Positions 28,920-42,639 are shown, counted from the first letter of the stretch. The stretch is DNA of 64,000 nucleotides from Panaeolus papilionaceus (GCA_015501605.1 JADNRZ010000013.1:1054001-1118000), one strand, 5' to 3'. Made by a program: numbers and translations. Notes: generated by a model from the letters alone, not told the origin.

Positions 28920-31900
28920 GAGGCAGATTGAATGGTAGGGATTAACTCTGAAGTAGCGATGATATACAGCAGGGTAGAATGTAAACAAGAAGATGGTTGG
29001 TTTTAGGGAGTCAGAGTCGCGGCAACCTGTGCTGGCAGGCAATCTACACGAGCCGGGCGGTTTGTTTAATACCCCACGTTTGATCTGTGTTAGTCTCGAA
29101 ACCTATGCGCAATCAATGTATTTTTAACTACGTGCTACGCCTCAAGGCCTCATAGCTGATCAGTACTAGTTACGACGTTCGCTTCAAACCAAAAGTCGCG
29201 ACAAATCACCTAAGAGATAACCTCAAGGCGATCAATATACCAAAGAATCAGTCCACTACGGTGGCACAGATCCGCCCGCTTCAACGCTCAGTTTCGCATC
29301 AGCTCACGCCAATTCGGCTCCTCATCGGCAGCCATGCCACCCCCTCATTCTCTCCCGCCCCTATTTAATGAGTTTCAGCACACCCTTTGTAGCCCTTTGT
29401 CCGTTCCTTGTATTAAGCAAAGCAGAATATATTTCAGTGGCGAGGACTTATGCGGATTATATAGGGCGAGGAGCAGGACAGATAAGTAGATAACGATTCC
29501 CTACGAGTCCAGCATTGGATTTGGCGGTATATCAATCACGAGCTCCGCATTTGTAGGTGGCAAATTAAAATTCTATCAGTAATTTATAAATACAGGTAAT
29601 TGATTTTACTCGTCCTCATATACCCAGTGATGGGCACGTGGGGAGATGTTGGCGAAAAGAGAATAAAGTAAAAAGGGGATGTGAGAGGAGTTTGAGAGGT
29701 GAGAAGGTGAAGAGACAACGGACGAGTTCGTGGGATCAACGAGGGGGATGAGATAGAGGAGAGGAGAGGAGAAGTATCAGGGAAACGAAATACGAGGGGC
29801 GAAGACCATTTTAAGAAGATCAGTAACTTCCAAAGGTGCACATGGGCACGACGCGACGACGAAGTACGAATGCGGACGCTTGAGAAAGACAAGACCTATT
29901 GCGTTTGCGAGACTTTGGGGCTGCAATTGAGATGAGTGACAATTCTGAAGCTGCAGACATGTACCCATGTAGGTACCCGAGCAATACCTCATAGGGAGTG
30001 AGAGGCAAGGATTCGCTGATGATCTACGCACTCAACACATTAGCATTTTGAGCACAACTAAGCGCCAAGGATTGAGACAAGGGCAAATATTTAAATAAGA
30101 TGCTCAGGCTAGGACCCGAAACGCTGAGTAAACCCAGGACTTTATAGTACTTGGCGAATAGCTGACCCATTCCCCCAGCACCATTCACGCCATATTTTAT
30201 ATCATTTTTCTCTATTTTTCCCTTTTTGCATCGGCACCTCGGGCATGCGCTCTCGGTTTCCCGATTTGTCTGAGCGTCATCACTTCTGGACTCGTTTGGA
30301 CATCGTCTCCGCCTTCACCCTATCTCACAACATTATATACATATTCCTTCGACTCGTTTTACGACAGATTTTGTATTCTTGGGTATTGTCACACATTTCT
30401 CTGCGTTTTCTATGATTTTTCGTCGCCCTACACGAATACAGTCTCTTTCCCCCCATACTTTATAGTATATACATTTGATTCCGGGCACAGCTATGAGATA
30501 AATATGTACCTATATTTACTCATAAATTTCACCTCCTCGTTTTATTCCATGAATAAAGAGGCAGTCATTAAGATTGCTCCGAAATCAGCTGTACTTACTT
30601 GCTATACTCCTCGGGAATTGTGATCCTGTATAGTCGTTTTGATACGAGCACACCAATATTGTAATAACCCAGATAATCTATCCATCTCTCTCTTTTCCTC
30701 CATATCCAGGGTATCCTCAGTCGCTCTATATGCACCCTGACTTACCCACAGCGAGCAGATGAAGTGGGTATAATGCATTAAACTGAAGAAATAGGGGTAG
30801 GAGAGGCGAAATGAGGGGGTGGCATCGGGTGCCGATGGGGAGCCGAACTGATGTGTGATGATGCGAAAGTGAGAGTTGAAGCTGGCGGATCTGTGCCACC
30901 GTAGTCCACACATACTAAATCTGGGTACCCGACGTCCCTTGAGCAATTCCTGTATTTTTCGTTGAATACTTGCCGGTATAAACGTCGACGATATGATGTT
31001 AAAGTCACGGAATGAGGACTTGAATGCACTGACGTCCAGGCTATGATCGCGGAAATACCTCGGAACAAAGACACCTGTTGTTTGTATTTGCTTGGTTTGG
31101 AGGCCGTCGTCTTCTGGTTGCCACGTGGTGCTTTCCTCGTTCGCAACCAGCCGGCTCAGTTCATTTCATGCCTTCTTGGGATATATCTGTCGACTGAGCG
31201 CTTTCTAGCACTTTACTTTTCAACTCACGAAGTGTGGCAAAATTTGTCCACCGCTTCGCATTTACTATCAACAATTCAGACCTCCGATGACACGCTATCC
31301 CCACAACAAACCGCAACCATCGCTCGCAGATAGCCAGCGAAAGCTCGGCTATTATGGTCACCATCATTGAATGTGGAAGTCTGTGATACTCCTCATTATG
31401 AGCAGCATCGCGCCTCGGGTCGGACGATATATTTTATATTTTTTTCTTAGGCGTTGAGACGAGTCCCCCGATATTTCCCTCTTTCATACTTACGCCCAAC
31501 ACTAACACCAAGTCTGACACTCCTCATCTTAGAAAAAGAGTTAGAAATTAATTCCAGAGGACTGGTAACCTCTCCACCACAGCTTCCCAAAAACGAAAAA
31601 AGTCTACATACCCACTTTTGGATCGACTCTGGTGGCATTCTCTAGTTCCCATTCATAAAATGACTCGACGTACGACTTGACTTTGAAACAACCTGATAAC
31701 CGCCCAACTTCGTGCAAGTCGTCGTCTTCTTATCACCGCCCACAATCACAGTCCACGCGGTCACCATTTTCGTTGTAACGGAGAAGCACTTTCGGAAAAT
31801 ATAGGTTGCAAGGTGAGCACGGCCTCAGTACATTTGGTCCCGTCGTTGTGGTTGCTGTTTTAACTGTGCTTCTCGTCATCTTGGACGTCTTGACTCATTG

Positions 31901-32265
31901 GCGTGCTTATATGAAGGTGTCAAAACCGAGGTCTCGGTTCCTCGTTCCCTTCTTTTTCCTTCGTCTTTGTGCCTTTGTTTCGTTCAACACGACCTCTCTC
32001 CTTTTATTTGTTTCTCTGGTCCCTGTTTTCTGGTCCTCTGCTTGCTGCCTTGGTGTATGCTCAACCCTCATTTTTGATTTGTTTTTGTTTGCTTTAGATA
32101 AGCCTAAAGTCCTGCACAATCACTCATTGTATTCAACGCGACGACGCACAACTACGACTAGTTCACGTTTACGCGTTCCCGTTGCGCTTCTGATCTGCTG
32201 AGATCTTCGACCTGCTACACTAATTATAAAATCCCTAATCACCCTCATACTACCTAATCTCAATC
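28920..32265. other. Gene-poor region
   Basis: About 3.3 kb without a gene I can support. 29620-29870 is strongly purine-rich on the plus strand (GAGG/GATGAGA words), and similar sequence lies at 39940-40220. Both are followed by GGTGCRCAYGGGCAC. Apparent ORFs here are by-products of this strand asymmetry. The last ~450 bp is the pyrimidine-rich promoter of the membrane-protein gene at 32266. Confidence 0.4.
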
Positions 32266-33820
32266 ATGACGTTCGTCGATTCTCTGTATTCCCGTCTTGG
32301 GGTCCCACCAGCCTCAGCCTCACTCCAACCTAAACTTTCGAATACCAACTCGGCTTCATTGACCTACACCACCTCCAACCCATCCACTGCCACTGCTGGA
32401 TCTGCAGCCCCAGCATTACGCCAAACCTACCCGACGTTCGATCCGGAACACAAGTATGTTACGAGCCCGGTGTTCCGACACCCGCTTGTCTTTGCGCTCG
32501 TTAGGGTGTTGTTTGCGGTATATGGGGTTGCGACGGTTGTCGTTACATTATTTGTCCTTGCAATTAGAGATGGATGGGCAGAGCAGTGAGTGGTTTCGTC
32601 TTTTGTTCCTGTCTTTCGTCTGGAGGGGTGGGGGAGGAATATGCGGGTAGACGTCGGAGAGTGCATATATGCGATATTTCTGTCAATTTCCTTTCGAATG
32701 CGCTAACCATTTCCTCATACACCCAGATACTACTCGTTCTTCACTTACCTAACCTTCACCGGTATCACAGCATACTACATCGCCGCATCTGTGCAGACCG
32801 TCTCCTACTATCTCGCATGGCGAAGACGAGGAGCAGGCGCTGGGTACCTCCTTCAACGCGCCGGCCGACGCACGCAATCTGTATCAACAGCCTTTCCACT
32901 TCAACGCACTGTCACACGAACGCAGCCCGGGCCAGACCAATCAGACTCTAACTTGGGGAATGACTCCGTGGACGAGGGTCCACAGGTGGTGTGGTGGGGA
33001 CGCGTCGTGCAGGCTGCACATGTGGTCCTGGCGAGTACTGCTGTGACATATCCTGTTATTGTCACCGCTGTGTTCTGGTCGCTGTTGGCGGGAGATGGGG
33101 TGTTTAGCAGTCCAGGAGAAAGTGAGTTACTTGATGCCTTCTTCTGAGTCTGAATGGACGCTGATTTCGGGATGGGATTTGTGTGGACAGGTTATAATAA
33201 CATCTCGGTGCACGCGCTCAACTCTTTATTCGCTCTGATCGAAATGGTATTTTCGAATTCTCCACCTATTCCGTGGATTACATTGCCTTTCGGGTTATTA
33301 GGCATGGCGGGCTACTTGGGGGTTGCGTATATTACGAGGGCGACGCAGGGGTTTTATAGTGAGTTTATCGTTCTTGGTCTCTTCCTTTTCCCCTCCCACA
33401 AAAAGTTCACCCCTCCCTTTGTAACCATACCCTCTTCTCGTCTTTTAATTACGGCGTTACTCATACTCCTCATCTATTTCTGTAGCCTATGCATTCCTCG
33501 ACCCTTCTCAACACACCACATCCGCATTTGTAGCCGTCTACATCGTCGGTATCTGCATCGCCGAAATTGTCGTCTTTTGCCTCGTTCGAGGCGTGATGGT
33601 ACTAAGGGAACGGTGGGCGACGAAGAAAGGACTGGTTATGAGCCTCAAGGGGAAGCGAAGAGACAGTAAGAGGGGCGGTGCGGATGTGGAGGCGGGAGTC
33701 ACAAGGGGTGGTGTAGCTGGAGCTGGAGAGGGACCTTCGCCGAGGGAGAGTGAGGGGAGTCGGGTTGTTACTGCTAGTGAGGGGTCTGAGGGGACCGCGG
33801 AGAGTTGGGAGAGGGTTTGA
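32266..33820 (+). CDS. Six-TM membrane protein, FAR-17a/AIG1-like candidate
   Basis: Plus-strand exons 32266-32585, 32727-33121, 33191-33358 and 33486-33820 sum to 1218 nt (405 aa), all in phase. The N-terminal ~60 residues are Ser/Thr/Pro-rich. I count about six hydrophobic segments: VRVLFAVYGVATVVVTLFVL, the segment starting FFTYLTFTGITAYYIAA, VVLASTAVTYPVIVTAVFW, a segment with VHALNSLFALIEMVF, FGLLGMAGYLGVAYIT and AVYIVGICIAEIVVFCLV. The C-terminus is a soluble Lys/Arg then Gly/Ser/Glu-rich tail. The TM2 Thr in YLTFTG and the His in SVHALNSLFALIE fit the FAR-17a/AIG1 (ADTRP-like lipid hydrolase) pattern. A Rolling-stone-like protein is the main alternative. Despite the shared name it is unrelated to the AIG1-like GTPases. 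Confidence 0.72.
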
Positions 33821-35106
33821 GGTCCTTTCTTTGGTTCTGCTTTGGTAGTAGGCAAGCGGTGTTAAGTATGTTGATGTTTTTCGTTGCTTTAAATTTTATT
33901 GGTGTGATGAGAATTATGAACACAGCGCTTTGTCACCTCCCCGATGTTGAAAGAAATGCTCTGAGACAGGCTCGAACTCAGATTCTATCCAGCACATGTC
34001 ACGATCGGCGACAGGTACCGCCTTCAGTGAGCCTACAGTGTGCCTTGGCTACATGAGCTCGTCCTGTATCTACATGACCTGAACTGGTCGCATTCGCAAG
34101 AATTGATATCGGCCAGTCGAAGAGGTTGAAATTTCAGCTGGAACCAAAATTGACCAGTTGTGATCTGCTTAGTGACCAACATCGCATCGAGTCGGAGTTC
34201 CTTTTTACTACGGATATGTGGTTGGACGGACGAAGCCAGTTCATTCTGCCGTCGTCTCAGATTCGCCCTTCTTTCCACCGCATCGCCGATGCACCTATAC
34301 GCCAGTGAAATGACCACTAGACCAGAGACCAGATCATTCGAAACCTTTTCAAGTTACACTCTTAAAACTAAGATGATAAGTAGTCAGTTCTTGAGGTGGA
34401 TTGTCCCGTTCCAACGCCATTATTATTAACTTCACGTTGCCGTCATGTTCCGCGAAATATCTTGAAGTAATTTACCGACCGTGCTCTTCCCTGAACCCGT
34501 GGCGCCCTGGTATTCTGTAACTTTCATGATTGACGAAAGATAACCCGTCAACTTGAACGAGTGTTGCACAGAAACCGCCAGCTCACTCGCTTCACAACCT
34601 TGCATAGCTCGACGGAAATGTCACCTGTCACTCTGCATTCCATTGGCATGACGTTAAAGCTGACTGTATCTTAATCACAGTCAATGGAATTGGAATTTTT
34701 GGTGATCGTGGTCTGATGCAAAGAGCGCTAGAGAATTCTCAGAGCCCCGAGTAGACCGCATCTGAAGTCGAGGGTAGACATCTTGGAAAAGAGAAACCGC
34801 CCTCGAGGGAGTTAGGGATTTGTCAGAAACGCCGAACTGACTTTCAAGTTATAGCTATTATTTCAGAGGAAGGTATAGACACGGTATAACAACCATTAAA
34901 CTTGAACGTTTGAACAATCGACGGAGCTGTATAACGTGACCATCGTGTCAACGCCTCGTGTGATGCATGCAGCACCTTGCCAGTCCTACATGTTACCATA
35001 GACGGCCTGATTCCTTGACTCTAATCGTCACTTTTTCGACCTTCTAACTCGACTCATTACTGTTACCGCTGGCTAGCATCTCTCTCTATCAACCATCACC
35101 ATTACC
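33821..35106. other. Intergenic region with a P-loop relic
   Basis: No complete gene. It contains the short P-loop fragment listed at 34443-34508 and the promoter of GTPase E. Confidence 0.4.
34443..34508 (-). pseudogene. P-loop exon relic
   Basis: The minus strand reads GATGSGKSTVGKLLQ directly after an AG acceptor-like site. It resembles the small P-loop exon of the local GTPases but with the GATGSGKST variant. No G3 or G4 motif follows in any frame, so it is a fragment at most. Chance is possible given its length. Confidence 0.4.
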
Positions 35107-36987
35107 ATGAGCCGTGACGAGCCCCAATTGAGCATCACAGGGGATATCTCACTTGAAGAATGCAAATTTACAGACACGGTCGACCGCGTCGTTCTGTAGG
35201 GCTAGAGTAATCCCGTATATTCTTCAGAGCATTTATTAATGTGTGTACAGAATATTAATTATAGGGCCAACCGGTGCGGGGAAGAGTAGCGTCAGTATTG
35301 ACCCACCCATCAGTATCTGAAGTACCACTTATTTCCTAATGTCATTCACTCTGCAGTTTATCGAGGCACTGGCCGGCGAAGGGCAATCGTTGGCTATCTC
35401 CAAAGATCAACTTTCTGGTTTCACTCAAGAAGTTACAGTATATAAACTACAAAACACCGCAATGACCTACAACATCAATGGAGGCTCTTTTCCGATCTAC
35501 CTGATCGACACTCCTGGTTTCTCTGATGGTAAGATATCGGAAATGGAAGTCGTGTCCAAGGTGAGAAGTTGGATGAAAGCGGGTGGGTAAGCAGTCCTAA
35601 CCTAACCACACATATTTTATTTACTAATGTAATACGGCTGTGTCCTTCGTGCAAACAGTCATTATCAAATCAACAGGGTCCTCTATCTTTGCCCAATAAC
35701 AGACACACGGGCTTCGGGAAGCAAGCGGCGTACCATAAAAATGTTCCAGTCGCTCATAGATGGGCATACGAAGGACAAGGTGACCATTGTTACTACGATG
35801 TGGGACAGGGTCCATCATCCTCAAGTCAAGGAGCGTGCCGAAGCGAACTTTGCACAGCTTCAGAATGACATATGGAAGGCAAAGTGTTTAACACTGGTGT
35901 TTATCTCTGCCAAGCTAACATTAATTTCCAGGAAATAGTTGAAACTGGTTCCAAAATGGCCAGATTTTATAATACTCCTGCTTCTGCACTTCACATTGTG
36001 CAGTGTGCGGTTGATGCAGAGAGCCTAGGTGTTCCACTTACAGTATCCAACCTTGAAACCAGTAACACATCTCCTTTTATGTTTCTTTACGAGGAATTAC
36101 TTGGCTGCATCAACAATTCTCAACAAGAAAAAGAGTTATTTCGACTCGAGGCGATTCGACTGATCACCAAACCCGACCCGCTACTCGAATCAGTTGTCCA
36201 TGGGAAACTTAGCGAGGCAAGGCAGGATCTGGAGAAGTTTCTTGGCCAGCTCGGCGAGTTTGGCAACCCACCGCCAGGATTTGAGGCAGTACCGGAGAGG
36301 TGCGCCTATCAGCAACTCCTGGACGATGTCAACGAAACTCGGGAGGAGCAGGCAGCGTTGGAGTCTGCATTGGCTTCTCTTCAGGTTGGAACACATCCTG
36401 ATGCTCAACAGGAGGTGACTTTCAACGCACGACTAGAACTCGTCCGACACAATCTTGAGGATCGTATAACGAGACTTGTCGAACATGGACTACCCCCCAA
36501 GGATTGGAGAAAGGTACTCTTACACACATTCATTCTCTATTTTGTTGCTGTTACTAATAATGAAATAACCCTCGAAATAGCACTGGAACCGCCTACTCAG
36601 AAGTCCAAACACAGCTTGCACCCATGGTCTCCGCGCTCTAACAATGCAAACAGTGATTCTCCATCGGTGCCAGTCTCCTTATGTGACATTGTTTTGCCTC
36701 GGGTAGCATTCCAATCGAATCCTACGACCTCACTGTCTGCCATATCTGCCGCATCTGCTGACGCTACACCTCTCGATTTTCCATCTCCAGCGCCACCCCA
36801 TCCAGACGCTATTGATAGCGACGTCAATGCAGCACCAGTCAGGGTCACCACGGCTCGGATATGCAGTGCAGCAACCCCCGAAGGCAGCGTGTCATCTCGA
36901 ATATCTCTCAAGGATCGCTTCAGGCGAGGTTTCAATTCCCTCAAGACCAAGTTTACTTTCGGGACTAAAAGCCAACCTGCTTGTTGA
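35107..36987 (+). pseudogene. AIG1/GIMAP-like GTPase with P-loop damage (paralogue E)
   Basis: Exons are about 35107-35195, 35252-35290, 35357-35586, 35659-35878, 35932-36513 and 36581-36987. The paralogue pattern is clear: IYLIDTPGFSDGKISE, LCPITDTRASGSKRR, IVTTMWDRVHH, two helical repeats (FLYEELLGCINNSQQE ... FGNPPPGFE; YQQLLDDVNETREEQ) and a basic tail (SRISLKDRFRRGFNSLKTKF). At 35279-35282 the P-loop reads GCGGGAAG where paralogues have one more G, so the GPTGAGKS codons do not stay in frame. Using the later acceptor (TATAG, 35265) keeps the frame but changes the loop to LANRCGKS. Near 36498 a second single-base loss (CCCCCCAAGG) shifts the frame before the last intron. Intron 4 has a GC donor (35879-35931). 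Either a decaying gene or homopolymer errors in the assembly. Confidence 0.75.
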
Positions 36988-38696
36988 TCCGCACATTTCA
37001 GGCTTGTTGTTGTAGTATTACATTTGGCTTGTCATCATGTACTCCGTCAGTTTGTCTTTTCGTCATTATTTTTGGTATGTAGTTCGCTTTCAACTATGCT
37101 TGTTTTTTTTGTCTTAGTAGGACTAGCACCATATATTAACACATAGTTATTACATTTTCTCGTCTCGATAATATTCCGTTTCGTGTTTCGGGGCGCAACA
37201 TCTAGCACGTTGACTCGTTTTTCATTTTTCAAGTTCGTTGCACCAAATTCCTACATACACTGTAACCAATATTTTGGTTCTCATTAATTTTAACAAAGTA
37301 ACTTCTTGTTAGTCACATCCTTGATGGTGAAACACTGGTTCAGGTTTTGAGCAATAGCAACACATTGCGGCCCGACCCCATTAAATTTCGAACTGTCATC
37401 CAGTAATTATCAAGTTAATCTTATCATAATGGGCGTACCAAACCAAAGAAGCGTGTGGGGGATGGGACTCAGGGTGAGATATGTAGAAAAGGGAATAAAA
37501 TGAATGCAACGGAGTAGGGAGTAGCCTTAGCGGCGGAATAGATGATTAGGTGGGAGATGACGAGAAATAGTGGACGGGGCACCGAGGCACTTTGATCATG
37601 AGAGGACGGATGGTGTTCGTGCTGTTGGTATGGTAAACGTGGTACAGTGATGGAGTTGCAGCAGCTGTATCCGTTGTATGCACGAATGTGCACGCAGTGG
37701 TATAGTGGGAACCGCAAGAAAATAGAATTGGAGTGTGGTGCAGGTCCCGAAGTGCAGCCTCATACAGTATGATGATGTGGTGCGGGGTGCAATCAAAGAG
37801 GAGGACGAAGTAAAGGAGGGCAAGATGAAAATGACAGTACGAAACGCAATTGGGTTACAATATCGCCAGGTACAGAATATTGGCAGAAGGCTACTGATAT
37901 TTGTCGTGCACCATGATGAACTCCGGACTCGTACCCCTGCGAATTTCGCATTTTCGGTATTTATACGACGCACTGTTCCACCTCCATTCCCTGATATCGT
38001 CGCCCTTCCCTTTACGACCACCTTTAGTGTAGCTTAACTTGGCTGCAAGGTACCTTCTACATTCGATTATTTTGTTATTTTTTCATTCTATTTTTGATTC
38101 CTTGAAACGCTTCGGCGCTAATTTGCTCTAATCCTATCGCTTGCTTTTGTTTTCATTCGTATTACATTTTATTATATTTTATTTCATATTCATATCTATA
38201 CTTACCATAACGCGCACATCAAAAGTGATATTCATTGAGTGCTGCTATAATCCTGAAGTCAGTGTGACATCTAAGTATGCGACATTATTAATATAAGACA
38301 GCGGGTTCAAGCTTTCAAGTATGAAACGCACTCTCGGAACATTTGTCTCGCTCCCACATCTGATATCGCATTTAAAGATATATCCCTAGTATCGATGATA
38401 ACATCATCTTTGATATTAAAATTCACAGAGCGACCCCGAGTCGGCCCAAAAAGATGGTCTCGTCAATTAAACCCCTCAGATAAGCATAATAAATTGTGTG
38501 TCAGTTGTGAAACAAAAAAAATCTCAGTGTGTGACAGTTATAGAGATTGCATATAAGCTGTGATGGTAAGCGACATAAAACCAGTCCTTAGACTGTCCTT
38601 TACTGTTTCCCCTATCGCCATTGTCGGAGATGTATCCACATGAAATGCCCATTGGTACAAGAACTACATACTATTCCCGAAATACCGCAACTTGCA
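36988..38696. other. Gene-free region including one arm of an inverted repeat
   Basis: AT-rich sequence after GTPase E, then 37940-38200, which is inverted with respect to 43000-43290. No gene is supported. Confidence 0.4.
37940..38200 (+). repeat. Inverted repeat arm, left
   Basis: Matches the reverse complement of about 43000-43290. Shared landmarks are CCTTGAAACGCTTCGGCGCT, CATTTTCGGTATTTATACGACGC-type sequence and GTGTAGCT. The match is imperfect (I estimate roughly three-quarters identity by eye). Confidence 0.6.
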
Positions 38697-39381
38697 ATGT
38701 TAGAACCAAGAACATTGGAATTTTCTGCGTTGTCCTTCCTATTGTTATGTGGGTGAATGTCTCCTTTTATCTATCATAAACATCCTGAAACCTCTGTAGA
38801 GTGCTCCACGCCCTTATACACGGGCCTTTCGGTGCTGCAGCAGGTGTAATCATCATGTGCGTCTAATCCACTATCCTCTTAGAATCACCGATGTCGCCTG
38901 GATCCCTGATGCTCTCTACAGGCTAACCGGAAATGCCATTTTACGCGCAGCAGGTCACAATGGGTATGCCTCTGATGCCTATACGGCCGTCGTAGGGGTC
39001 ATCGGAGGCGCAATTTCATACAGCTTCTTCGCATTCCTGAACATAAGCATTTCCTCCGTGAGGACGCACGAAGTTGGTGGAGTTGTAGTAGAGCGCAAAC
39101 GTCTCTTTTTATCCTGGCTCTTCGATTTTGTGCGTTGGATGGTATTCTCATTTACCACTGCCGCTGTCGGGGGCGCCGTTCTATGGTCTCAGAGAAATAG
39201 GATTGGTATCACTGGGGCGTCTGATGTACCCCATTCCTTGGCCGCAGGAGTTCTAGGAGCAACGATCTACCTTCCTTTGGTGATGCCTGTACTTTATCGT
39301 GTTCTTGAGATCACCTCAGAGTTCATCGCAGAGATAACGCGTCCCGTCAGTAAAGTTCTTGAGGAGGCGTTGTCATCTTGA
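38697..39381 (+). CDS. Small multi-pass membrane protein, unknown function
   Basis: Exons 38697-38752, 38800-38856 and 38883-39381 sum to 612 nt (203 aa), phases matching; the introns are very short (47 and 26 nt by this model). A 26-nt intron would be exceptional, so the second junction is tentative, though it gives a continuous hydrophobic segment (GVIII then TDVAWIPDALYRL). Four hydrophobic stretches are visible: LSFLLLCGVLHALIHGPFG, VVGVIGGAISYSFFAFL, WMVFSFTTAAVGGAVLW and LGATIYLPLVMPVLYRVL. An amphipathic C-terminus follows. I do not recognise the family. It lies inside the 5.4-kb segment bounded by the inverted repeats at 37940 and 43000. Confidence 0.55.
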
Positions 39382-41225
39382 AAGTGATACACTAGCAACT
39401 GTAGCTCTTAGACCTGTCGAGTATGATAGAGTTATAAGTCAGAGAGACGGTGATAAGAGCAGAATATTGACATTACAGAACTTGGGTTCGATTGTTGAGT
39501 ATCTACAGAATCATTTACCTGAGACTGCGGTCATGTTTCGAAATATTTCAAGTCATTACTCGCTGGAATATGTCGAACTACATTCGGGGTGCAACCCTAA
39601 CTTCGAATTTTAATGGAAAGACCAGTTGTTTCCCTCATTCTCTCTCCTTCTGTTTGGCGCTACGAACAGTATGCTGTGATGAGCAATGCAACCAGGATTG
39701 CCCTGCATTTCAACCGCACGTTGGTCGTCCAATTCCATAATTCAGTTCTACTTGCAAAATATATCTCGCAGGCCATGTTCCACTACCATTTTAATGACAT
39801 ATGTCAAAGTCGGGATGAACGTAACACTCTCCTGGAAGGTGTGGCATGTCGCTGTGAGCGAACAACAGGAGTGAAACAAGAATGACAATAATCCTTGATC
39901 CAAGTCTTGTCGTGAATGGGAATGTGTACAGTGATCTGCACATGGGGATATCAGAGTGAAAGGCGAGTGAGGGTGATGAAGTATGATAGGGGGACGAGAT
40001 GGTAGGATGGAAGAAGAAGGTGGGACGCGCAGTATGAGTTCGCGGTGTTGATATGTGAGAGAGACGAGGAGATGGAAAGGAAAGGTGAGTGAGATATGAG
40101 CTAAGACGAGGAACGAGGGATGAAGACAACGAAAATGACGAACATGAGCGCTGACGAAGGTGCGCACGGGCACCGGGTGACGTCAAAGACGAAACACAAA
40201 ATATGGGGGCGGAAAGAGGCTCGTATTCTTTGTAAACTAGGTACATAATATATGTAAAACTATGTAAATTCATGGAAATAGAAAGAAGATGCTCGAAACT
40301 ACGGAAACCGAGATCGTGCAACGCGTGAATGAAGCCCCAATGCGAATAGAAATGCACGGAAAAATATTGAAAAATCGAAAAATAGGGGGATATCGATGTA
40401 GTTCCCATCACCTTGCGTGGAATTGAAGAAGTACTGCTCAAAGAAGTGAAGGAGGAGAGTGTAAGATGGCCATTTTCTCTCACCAATACTAGACATCGAG
40501 GATAAAACATACATTTCGAAGAATGGTAAATAGCTCAAGATATCATGGATACAGTCCTGTGGAATGATATCCGTGAGATGACACAACAACAGAAATAATG
40601 TCACAAGGCATGAAGTGCCGCTGTGAAGGGTAATCGAGTGGGTGATGATGTAAGAGCGGAATAAACTTCGACCGTGTATGTACGGGAATCGGTGACTCTT
40701 TGATGAAATAAATAAGATTTGATTGTCTGATGTTATCGTTGGTAAGGCTGAGGATGGGGCTTACCTCCTAAAATGTGTGAATGATGAAAGAGAATTGTGA
40801 TAAAGTGTTACTGAGATTCAGACACCCTTCCTAGGGACAAGCAGACGAAATCGTCTTACCTTCATAACTGTTTCAATCAGCTGTGTCGTGCCATGCATCT
40901 TAACGTGAGAGATGTGCCACTGCTGTGCTGAAAGTACTGAAAACCGTGCAGAGACGTGAAGCGCCGTGTCCCTGCCGTGGTGAACCGTGCGTTGATGTGC
41001 GCGTTACGGTAAGTCTATATATGAAATGATGAAAAGTATAATAAAATGATGCGTGTGATGAGGATGGTGTGATGATGGGTGGGTAAACGCGACGTTGCAA
41101 GATCGTGGGGTCTGCGAGTGCTAAGGGAAAGGTGGGAAACGAGAGGAAGGATGGTGCCGAATGCACGCAGAACGACAAAATACGAACGAAACAAAAATAC
41201 GATGGTGATTGGTTATAAACGCTTC

Positions 41226-41460
41226 AACAATACGAGGGAAATTTGTTTAAACAAATATTGATTAAACAAATATTTAGGCATGCAATTTGGCACTGCTCCA
41301 TTTAATCATTTACTTACAACCACTGTAGGTGTTTAAACACAATTAACCGGAGTATTATTTAAATGAAAATGAATCTGTTTAAACATACACCAGCAACTAA
41401 GAATTATATTCAATTAAACAGGTTGTTTAATTGAAATGAAATGATTGGTTAAACATCAAG
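41226..41460. repeat. Cluster of TTTAAAC/TTTAATC motifs, left
   Basis: Many copies of GTTTAAAC, GATTAAAC and TGTTTAAT within ~230 bp, starting with the palindrome ATTTGTTTAAACAAAT next to CAATACGAGG. A related cluster in mostly opposite orientation lies at 42640-42875. Confidence 0.6.
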
Positions 41461-42639
41461 GACTGTACATGAATGTAACTACGGACAGAAAGTAATTAAA
41501 TTGTATTGGATAGGGACCCAAAACGAGCGGAGATGGGGGGGAGAAAAAAGAGGGGGCCGGGGATGTGAGGAAGCACGTACTGCATGGTTGTGATTGGGGG
41601 GTGATGGGTGATGGGTGTCGGATAATGCCGTCATCAGGGAAGGCTATCAAATCAGCCAGTCAGTGTGTAGCCACTAGAATGTTGTTAAATTCGTGACTTA
41701 CCTGCATAGATCCCCACTGTATATGACCAAGAGGCTACATCTGCGAGTCAAAACCAAGTTAGCGCAAGTCGACATTTACGCAATTAGAAAAACTCACCAC
41801 AGATGGAGGATGTCAAGAGCAGGAGAAAGGGTGGAGAAGTGAAACGACGGTGTAAACCGAAGTCGAACGTAGTGATGTGTCTTTACGAAGGAAGTGGGTG
41901 GCGGATGGTGGATGGTGGATTGAGAGAGAGAAAGTGAACGAGTTCGAACACTTCAACCTAAGTTTGAATTCGATCCCCGCCATCAATTCCACGATCACAA
42001 GGATTCCTTGTTGAATATTTGGTTCTTTTTGCGCAAATTGGAGGCTTATCCAAACATCCCAAGTCCTTTCCGTTCTGCCCACCACGTCCACCCAACTTTC
42101 AATGCAAGTCCAGTGCTTGAGTGCAAGTTCTCATTAGCTCCTTGTCATGACAGATGTACTAACCTTTTTCAGCAGTGCAATCCCGACTATGTACCTTCCT
42201 GGTGCTGAGTAGTAAGTAGATATTTCCCCTCTGTCATTCGCCAGAACTGACCTTTTGCACAGCGTTTCGTACACAAGCCACATGCGCCAACGCCTCCTGC
42301 ATGCACACTAGGTATGTTTAACCCTCTCAGATTATGTGTCAAGATCACTGACATATTTTGACTCTTTGTCAGGTCCTACTAAATGGTGTACGCCTTCTCA
42401 TCTCTCCTCTATCCCTTGTCAACCCCTCTCTCCGCTATTCCACCCTGACTCGGGCTGCTGAACACCCTTGTTCCCTTCCTTCAATATCACCCCTGTTCCC
42501 ACTCTTTATGACGCATCCCATTTGGGACACAGATTCTCGCACGGTGGAGACTGGGGGACTTCACGTCACCCCTTGCAAGTTTTGCCTGTGTGCCTTTGCA
42601 CAAACCCCTTTTTTCATTTAATCGCTGTCTCTGCTTAGT

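Noticed and set aside
39791..40510. 239-aa minus-strand ORF
   Set aside because: Ser/Phe/Leu-rich low complexity opposite a purine-rich plus strand, with no domain and no splicing context; similar spurious ORFs occur at 29584-30031.
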